The notes under the pieces are model-generated. The model was not told the origin of the DNA and did no database searches. It saw only the letters and a program-made list of their open reading frames with translations. This document shows, piece after piece, positions 4,996 through 9,449 of a stretch of 10,142 nt of DNA (position 1 is its first letter; each line of letters starts with the position of its first letter). Where the stretch lies: assembly GCA_038238185.1 (NCBI GenBank), contig JBBRXY010000100.1:1-10142 (forward strand), written 5' to 3'. This DNA is from DATAQC01 sp038238185. Lineage in GTDB: Bacteria > Actinomycetota > Acidimicrobiia > Acidimicrobiales > AC-14. The position numbers and the translations under genes are program-made.

Positions 4996-6578
4996 CGTGG
5001 GAGCCGTTGGAGCCGTACGTCGGTGGCAGTGCCCACGACCATGCCCACGGGGTACACGTCGTCGAGGCTCGCGGCCGGGTCGCCGGTCTGGCGTGGACGG
5101 ACGGGCGGATCATGCTGGCCCCCTGGCTCGAAGCCCAGCCCGTAACGGCAGTGGAGGTCTTCCTAGCCGAGGCCGCGCATCAGGTTGACTTCTTCGCCGT
5201 CACGCCCGACCAGCGCCGTCATCTCTTCGCTCTGTTCCACGCCGGGGACGGGACGCCCCACGCCGACCACGGGTGGTTCGAGGAGGCCGGCAGCTCCGAC
5301 TACTGGTCCTGGGTAGGCGAGTGTGTTGATGAGGAAACGACGGCGCTGTCTCATCGCGGGTGGGTAGGACCGGATGAACTGGAGGTCGGTGACGAAATCC
5401 TGACCTTCGACTTGGAGACGCAAACCACGCGCTGGGCCGTGGTTGAGCGAGTCAACATCTTCGATGATGCTCCGTACCGCGTCTGGAGCCATCGAGGGAT
5501 AGAGCTAGCAGTCACGGATAACCACCGCTGGGTGGTCCGCACTCGGGGGCCGGCGCGGGGTCCGTATCGCCTTGTTCCGACCACCGAACTTCGTAGGGGC
5601 ATGGAAATGCCGCTAGCCGCGCCAGCGTCCGATGGGCCGTCAACCCCGAAGTGGGATGACGACTTTGTGGAGTTGATGGCGTGGGTGTTGACCGAGGGCT
5701 ACTACAAGCCGAACGAGGCATACCTCCCTCCGGTCACCCCGGGGGAGAGGAGAGCAGGACGGAAGCCCGGAGCAGGTGGAGTGGTTATCACCCAGGGTCG
5801 CTATGCCGGGCGGGTTGAGGCTCTCCTGCGTCGGCTCGGGGTGACAACAGCACGGATGCAGCTACGGCGGGACCAGAGCTTCGGGAACCTTGACTGCTAC
5901 CAATGGGGCTTTGCCGGTGAGTTGGCTCGGCAAATCAAAGACCTTGCCCCCGGTAAGGCACCGACAGTCGGATGGCTCCGGTCACTGACGACCCGTCAGC
6001 TAAACCTCTTCATCGACGTTTGCATCATGGGCGACGGGAATGAATCCTCCCAGGATCGGCGACAGGACCGCCGTGCATTCATCCAGAACCAGGGGCCACG
6101 ACTCGACTCCTTCCTCGCCGCCTGTGCGCTAGCTGGTATCCCGGTCGGTCGGGCGAATGTGAAGGGCGAATGCGAGACATGGAGCATCCGTCGTACGACG
6201 GACTCCGATATCCGCAATTTCGTTGGTGGCGACCAGCGACGTGGACGTGTCTGGTGTCCAACCACTGAGGTTGGGACGTTCGTAGCCCGGCGTGGTCGCA
6301 GCGTGTTCATCACAGGCAACTCGTGGATGGCCGGATTCATGGTGGCCTACTCCGACGTGGTCCCGTCCTGGGGCAGCATGGTCCACCGGGTGGGGCCCGA
6401 GGCCCGAGGCCCGATCCGGGCCATCCTCGCCCCGCCGGTCAAGGCGCCCTACTTCGGAGCGCGACGGAGCAAGGTCTTCCACGACCTCCACGCTGGCGTG
6501 CGCTCCGAAGTCGAGTACCAGACCCGTATCGAGGCCGTGGCCGCGGGCCGCCGACCTTGCACCGTCTGCCGCCCCTGA
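4992..6578 (+). CDS. Metallopeptidase-like and Ada-like zinc-domain phage protein interrupted by an intein
   Basis: The open frame from GTG 4992 encodes 528 aa, of which residues 111-443 are an intein. The host exteins (1-110 and 444-528) join to about 195 aa. The first extein has a His-rich loop (AHDHAHG), a strand pair and a helix AEAAHQVDFF at 59-68. The pattern E-x-x-H with a later VGES/WM segment at the splice junction recalls gluzincin peptidases, but the first His of HExxH is Ala, so activity is doubtful. The C-terminal extein ends in YFGARRSKVFHDLH and RPCTVCRP, like an Ada-type zinc domain with His497/His500/Cys523/Cys526 as likely ligands. The true start is probably upstream in another frame (4861). 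The gene lies just before the large terminase. Its role in the virion or cell is unknown. Confidence 0.75.
   Translation: MTWEPLEPYVGGSAHDHAHGVHVVEARGRVAGLAWTDGRIMLAPWLEAQPVTAVEVFLAEAAHQVDFFAVTPDQRRHLFALFHAGDGTPHADHGWFEEAGSSDYWSWVGECVDEETTALSHRGWVGPDELEVGDEILTFDLETQTTRWAVVERVNIFDDAPYRVWSHRGIELAVTDNHRWVVRTRGPARGPYRLVPTTELRRGMEMPLAAPASDGPSTPKWDDDFVELMAWVLTEGYYKPNEAYLPPVTPGERRAGRKPGAGGVVITQGRYAGRVEALLRRLGVTTARMQLRRDQSFGNLDCYQWGFAGELARQIKDLAPGKAPTVGWLRSLTTRQLNLFIDVCIMGDGNESSQDRRQDRRAFIQNQGPRLDSFLAACALAGIPVGRANVKGECETWSIRRTTDSDIRNFVGGDQRRGRVWCPTTEVGTFVARRGRSVFITGNSWMAGFMVAYSDVVPSWGSMVHRVGPEARGPIRAILAPPVKAPYFGARRSKVFHDLHAGVRSEVEYQTRIEAVAAGRRPCTVCRP
5322..6320 (+). mobile_element. LAGLIDADG-containing intein, 333 aa
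   Basis: The intein starts at Cys111 of the 4992 frame (block A, CVDEETTALS... with a GDEILTFD turn). Block B is AVTDNHRWVV, with the T-x-x-H pattern. Two LAGLIDADG-type helices follow, LMAWVLTEGYY (about 228-238) and LFIDVCIMGDGNE (about 339-351), so a homing endonuclease is probably intact. The C-terminal splice block reads GTFVARRGRSVFITGN, with the terminal Asn443 followed by Ser as the +1 nucleophile. The penultimate residue is Gly and not the usual His, a variant I recall from other phage inteins. The DNA here has visibly more A/T in third positions than the flanking exteins, in keeping with horizontal arrival. The protein should splice itself out to join VGE to SWM. Confidence 0.93.
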
Positions 6579-6579
6579 T

Positions 6580-6597
6580 CCCCGTAGCCTGACGGGG
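6580..6597 (+). promoter_or_regulatory. Hairpin and TANNNT box at the large-terminase start
   Basis: CCCCGT (6580-6585) and ACGGGG (6592-6597) form a perfect 6-bp stem with a 6-base loop, AGCCTG. The last G of the stem is the first base of the GTG start. TAGCCT (6585-6590) fits TANNNT and lies exactly six bases before GTG. This may be a leaderless promoter, a translational control hairpin, or both. There is no T-run, so it is not a typical terminator. Confidence 0.4.
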
Positions 6598-8303
6598 TGC
6601 CCGCCCGCAAGCTCCCAGCCAAGCGGGACGACGCCATGGCTGAGCTAGCCGAGCTGCTCAAGTCCATGGCCCCCCCCGAGCTCGAGGCATTCGCCCTCCA
6701 ACTGAGGCGGGAGGACCGCCAACTCCTGGAGCGGGTGATGGCTGACACCACCGCCATCGGGTGGAGAGCGGACCCGGCGAGCATGGCTGCCCACCTCGAC
6801 CCGAACTACCGAGTACGCAGGCACGACGCCTACCTCGCCAAGAAGTGGCGGGAGCTGACGGACGGGACCAGCCGGCGCCAGATATGGAATCTCCCCGGCC
6901 GGTTGGGCAAGACGAGAGGGGTCGGCAACGGGCTGGTGTGGCTGCTCGACAACCACCCGTCCTCGAACAGCATCTACACCACCTTCGGCCAACTGTTGGC
7001 CGATGAGCTGGGCGCCTTCGTCCGGGACACCCTGAAGGCCAACCGCGCCGAGCTGCGGGCTACCCTCCGCCGGGACCGCCAGCAACGGAAGCGGTTCGTC
7101 ACCGAGCAGGGCGGGGGTCTGCTCGTGGCCGGGCTCGACGCCGTGACCCGTGGCTTCGGGGTGAACCGCGGCGGGGTGCTGGTGGTCGACGACCCGTTCA
7201 AATCCTGGGCCGAGGCCCACTCCGAGAGCCGCCGGAAGTGGGTGGTCGAGCAGTACCGGGGCACACTGCGCGACCGCCTCGACTCCGAGGACAGCGGGAT
7301 CCTCATCTGTCACCACCGCGTGCACATGGAAGACCTGACGGGGTGGCTGAAGAAGGCGATGGAGGACGAGACGGGCGAGGAGTTCGAGATTGTCTCCCTG
7401 CCCATGCTGGCCGTGGCCGGCGACGTGCTCGGGCGCGAGGTGGGCGAGCCGCTGGCCCCCGAGCAGTTCCCCGTCGATGCCGTTGAGCAGCGGGCGAAGT
7501 CTCTGGGTAGCTACCTCGCCGCCGCGCTGCTCCAGCAGGACCCGTCCGAGGTCGAGGGTACCGAGCTGAAGCGGGCCTGGTTCCACCTCGTGGAGCGGGG
7601 CGAGGTACCCCAGGCGTGGGACCAAGCGTTAACTTCGTGGGACCTCAAGCTCAAGAACAAGGAGCAGGGCGACTACGTGGTGGGCCAGGCGTGGCTCCGC
7701 ACCGGCGCCGACTACTGGCTCGTCGACCAATTGCGAGGCCAGTACGACCACGCCACCACGGCGAACGCCATTGCCCTCCTCGCCGTGCGCCACCCTCGGA
7801 TCACGAGCCACGTCGTAGAGGCGGCCGGGAGCCACGATGAGGTGCTCCCCCAGCTCCGCAAGCCGATGCCCGCCTACGTGGTCACGCCCGAAATGGCTGG
7901 GCGGCTGGGGATGACCGAGGCCGAGCGGGAGATGGTGCAGGCGCTCCGGCGGCGGGGCATGTCCGGGCTCATCGCCCACCCAGTCACCGAGGGATCGAAG
8001 CCGGTGCGGGTGCGCACCTTCACCGTCCCAGCAGCCGAGGCGGGCAACGTCCACGTCGTAGTGGCGCACTGGACCCCCGAGTACCTGGACGAGTCGGCTG
8101 GCTTCCCCGACGCCAGCCACGACGACGTGGTGGACGCGACTTCCCAGGCTCTCCAGCGTCTCGGCGTGGGTACGGCCAGCATCACCCCGGCCCGCCGCCC
8201 GGCTGCTCCCCCGGCCGTAGCTCCCCAGGCCACGGCCCCGAGCGTCCGGCGGGTGGGTGCCCAGGTGGTGCTACCCCGGACCCGTCCCCGCCCTCGGCGG
8301 TAG
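6597..8303 (+). CDS. terL: Terminase large subunit (packaging ATPase and nuclease)
   Basis: The 568-aa protein starts at GTG 6597. It powers DNA translocation into the prohead and cuts the DNA at the end of packaging. After a helical N-terminal part, the ATPase shows a Walker A-like loop PGRLGKT at 100-106. A Walker B strand VLVVDDP follows at 194-200. The usual coupling motif, T-R-W-H-E-x-D-L, is replaced by ICHHRVHMEDL at 237-247, so the Thr and Trp are missing. The RNase H-like nuclease begins with TSWDLKLK at 346-353 (Asp349). It continues with DYVVGQAWLR and YWLVDQLRGQYD, and closes with FPDASHDDVVDA at 503-513. The length is normal for the family. A Pro/Ala/Arg-rich tail of about 40 residues follows. 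No ribosome site is seen before the GTG. Confidence 0.95.
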   Translation: MPARKLPAKRDDAMAELAELLKSMAPPELEAFALQLRREDRQLLERVMADTTAIGWRADPASMAAHLDPNYRVRRHDAYLAKKWRELTDGTSRRQIWNLPGRLGKTRGVGNGLVWLLDNHPSSNSIYTTFGQLLADELGAFVRDTLKANRAELRATLRRDRQQRKRFVTEQGGGLLVAGLDAVTRGFGVNRGGVLVVDDPFKSWAEAHSESRRKWVVEQYRGTLRDRLDSEDSGILICHHRVHMEDLTGWLKKAMEDETGEEFEIVSLPMLAVAGDVLGREVGEPLAPEQFPVDAVEQRAKSLGSYLAAALLQQDPSEVEGTELKRAWFHLVERGEVPQAWDQALTSWDLKLKNKEQGDYVVGQAWLRTGADYWLVDQLRGQYDHATTANAIALLAVRHPRITSHVVEAAGSHDEVLPQLRKPMPAYVVTPEMAGRLGMTEAEREMVQALRRRGMSGLIAHPVTEGSKPVRVRTFTVPAAEAGNVHVVVAHWTPEYLDESAGFPDASHDDVVDATSQALQRLGVGTASITPARRPAAPPAVAPQATAPSVRRVGAQVVLPRTRPRPRR

Positions 8304-8306
8304 GGC

Positions 8307-8335
8307 TTTACAACCCACGTACACCCCGGTATACT
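8307..8335 (+). promoter_or_regulatory. Sigma-70-type promoter, leaderless
   Basis: TTTACA (8307-8312) and TATACT (8330-8335) are 17 bases apart. The ATG of the 8342 gene lies six bases after the -10, so transcription should start at the start codon and the mRNA should be leaderless. The spacer shares 20 identical bases with the promoter at 866-894. It begins four bases after the terminase stop. Confidence 0.78.
8314..8333 (+). repeat. 20-bp direct repeat, copy 2 (promoter spacer)
   Basis: This is the second perfect copy of the block at 873-892, placed identically between a -35 and a -10. A related but rearranged set of words (ACCCCGGTA and GTACACCC) appears at 9419-9432, in the third promoter region. 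Confidence 0.85.
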
Positions 8336-8341
8336 AGGGAC

Positions 8342-8632
8342 ATGACGAACACCGCAACCGCCACCCTGACCACCTTCGTGTTCCTCGTTGAGGGCGAGCC
8401 CTACGTGGGCACCGTCGTCGACCTGGCGAAGGCGTTGGAGAACGCCCACTACGCCGACCTCAACGTCGACCGCACGGTCTGGACGTTCGCCAACGGCAAG
8501 CCCGAGGCGTGCGTCGTCCAGACCCAGGGCAGCTCCTACAACGAGGATGATTACGCCTACGTGACAGTCGAGCTGGAGTGGGTCAAGGACAACCCCGAGA
8601 CGGCATCGTTCCGCCTCGACGGGCGGTCCTAG
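8342..8632 (+). CDS. 96-aa protein of unknown function, leaderless mRNA
   Basis: The ATG lies at the expected transcription start of the promoter at 8307-8335, and no ribosome site exists. The 96-aa product begins with a Thr/Ala-rich strand (TATATLTTFVFLVEGEPYVG), then a helix (DLAKALENAHY). A strand-rich second half follows (VDRTVWTF, ACVVQTQG, YAYVTVELEWV). It would make a compact alpha/beta fold with no signal or zinc motif. Its own regulated promoter, separate from the packaging operon, suggests a different expression time. The stop TAG overlaps the stop of the leftward gene in a CTAG palindrome. No family is recognised. Confidence 0.78.
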   Translation: MTNTATATLTTFVFLVEGEPYVGTVVDLAKALENAHYADLNVDRTVWTFANGKPEACVVQTQGSSYNEDDYAYVTVELEWVKDNPETASFRLDGRS

Positions 8633-8817
8633 TCCTCGGGTAGCTCCACCCCGCCCTGCCCCTCAGGCACCCCCACCAGGTTGGGAGGCAGGCGTACGTC
8701 CTCCCCCTCCGGTGGTGTCATGGCTGGGCTGCCCGGCAGGTCGACGTAGTGGCATGCATCTCCGTCTGGGCACGGGCAGTACGGGTCACCGAAGGGGCAT
8801 GGATCGTGAGCGGCCAT
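8629..8817 (-). CDS. 62-aa Cys-rich protein
   Basis: On the minus strand, ATG 8817 overlaps the stop of the lipoprotein gene (TGATG), so the two are coupled. The N-terminal 20 residues hold five Cys and one late His (PCPFGDPYCPCPDGDACHYV), enough for a metal site. The rest is Pro/Gly/Glu-rich and probably unstructured. The longer frame reaching to 8967 lies inside the lipoprotein gene and is rejected. The stop shares the CTAG palindrome at 8629-8632 with the convergent 8342 gene. The function is unknown, though linkage to the lysozyme-like gene hints at a role in lysis or host surface. Confidence 0.62.
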   Translation of the reverse strand: MAAHDPCPFGDPYCPCPDGDACHYVDLPGSPAMTPPEGEDVRLPPNLVGVPEGQGGVELPED

Positions 8818-9395
8818 CAGCAAGCGTCCCACGCTGAGCACCCGCGACCCCCGTCCCAGAGTGTGGCCGCCGCCTCGTCCTGGACACTCTCGGGGTAGTC
8901 CGTCATCACGCCGGCGTACCCGAGCCCCTGGCTGGTTCTCGGGTCGAACTGCCACTTCCCGTAGCACCCCCGCCCACCACAGCCCGTGGCGTTGACCGCT
9001 CCGGGATCACCGCCGGACTCTGCTCCCATCACCGAGCACGGCGGCAGGCTCCCCCCGCAGGCCCCTGAGCCGGTCGAGGTCGAGCGTCCCTGAGGTGCCG
9101 GCTGCTCGATAGTCCATGGTTGATGGACCGTCGTGGTGGTGCGGGAGCGGGCGACAGTGACGGGCGGGTGGACGTGCTCCGGCTCCGGCTCCGTGGTGGG
9201 CGGGGCTTGCTCGACCTGTACGGGCTCTGGGACGGTCGTGGTGGTGACTTCGGGGACGGTGGTGGTTACCGGAGGCTCGGGCGATGGGGTCGCCTTCTCT
9301 GCGCTCCCTGGGTCACCCGAGGAGCAGGCGGCCAGGCCGAAGGCGAGTAGGACGATGGTGGTGCGTAGCTTTCGCATCCGGACGACGGTAGTCAC
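8817..9395 (-). CDS. Lipoprotein with Rpf/lysozyme-like domain
   Basis: Read leftward, this 192-aa protein starts at GTG 9395; ATG 9377 (residue 7) is an alternative start that fits the signal peptide better. MRKLRTTIVLLAFGLAAC carries a basic n-region, a hydrophobic core and the lipobox LAAC, so Cys24 is the expected lipidated residue. A Thr/Val/Pro/Glu linker spans about residues 35-105. The C-terminal domain has MGAESGGDPGAVN with likely catalytic Glu126. YGKWQFDPRTSQGLGY and a closing QDEAAATLW...GCSAW complete the pattern of resuscitation-promoting-factor or transglycosylase-like domains that cut peptidoglycan. Five extra cysteines may form disulfides. It is encoded opposite to the packaging genes. 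A host-derived gene or a phage surface lysin are both possible. Confidence 0.82.
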   Translation of the reverse strand: MTTVVRMRKLRTTIVLLAFGLAACSSGDPGSAEKATPSPEPPVTTTVPEVTTTTVPEPVQVEQAPPTTEPEPEHVHPPVTVARSRTTTTVHQPWTIEQPAPQGRSTSTGSGACGGSLPPCSVMGAESGGDPGAVNATGCGGRGCYGKWQFDPRTSQGLGYAGVMTDYPESVQDEAAATLWDGGRGCSAWDAC

Positions 9396-9417
9396 CGAGT
9401 CACCGAGCGGCTACACT
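9389..9417 (+). promoter_or_regulatory. Probable promoter of the 9450 gene
   Basis: TAGTCA (9389-9394, four of six matches to TTGACA) and TACACT (9412-9417) are 17 bases apart and point right. A tandem GTCACCGA duplication (9391-9398, 9399-9406) fills the spacer. Downstream, ACCCCGGTA and GTACACCC words related to the 20-bp repeat overlap the expected start of transcription. The leftward lipoprotein gene starts inside the same stretch. Confidence 0.5.
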
Positions 9418-9437
9418 AACCCCGGTACACCCAACCC

Positions 9438-9444
9438 AAAGGAG
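9438..9444 (+). promoter_or_regulatory. Shine-Dalgarno AAAGGAG
   Basis: AAAGGAG lies five bases before ATG 9450 and fixes the start of the repeat-tailed gene, which has no stop inside the window. Confidence 0.85.
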
Positions 9445-9449
9445 ACCGA

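Noticed and set aside
6645..7625. Minus-strand frame of 326 codons
   Set aside because: It lies fully inside the large terminase, whose motifs are clear on the plus strand.
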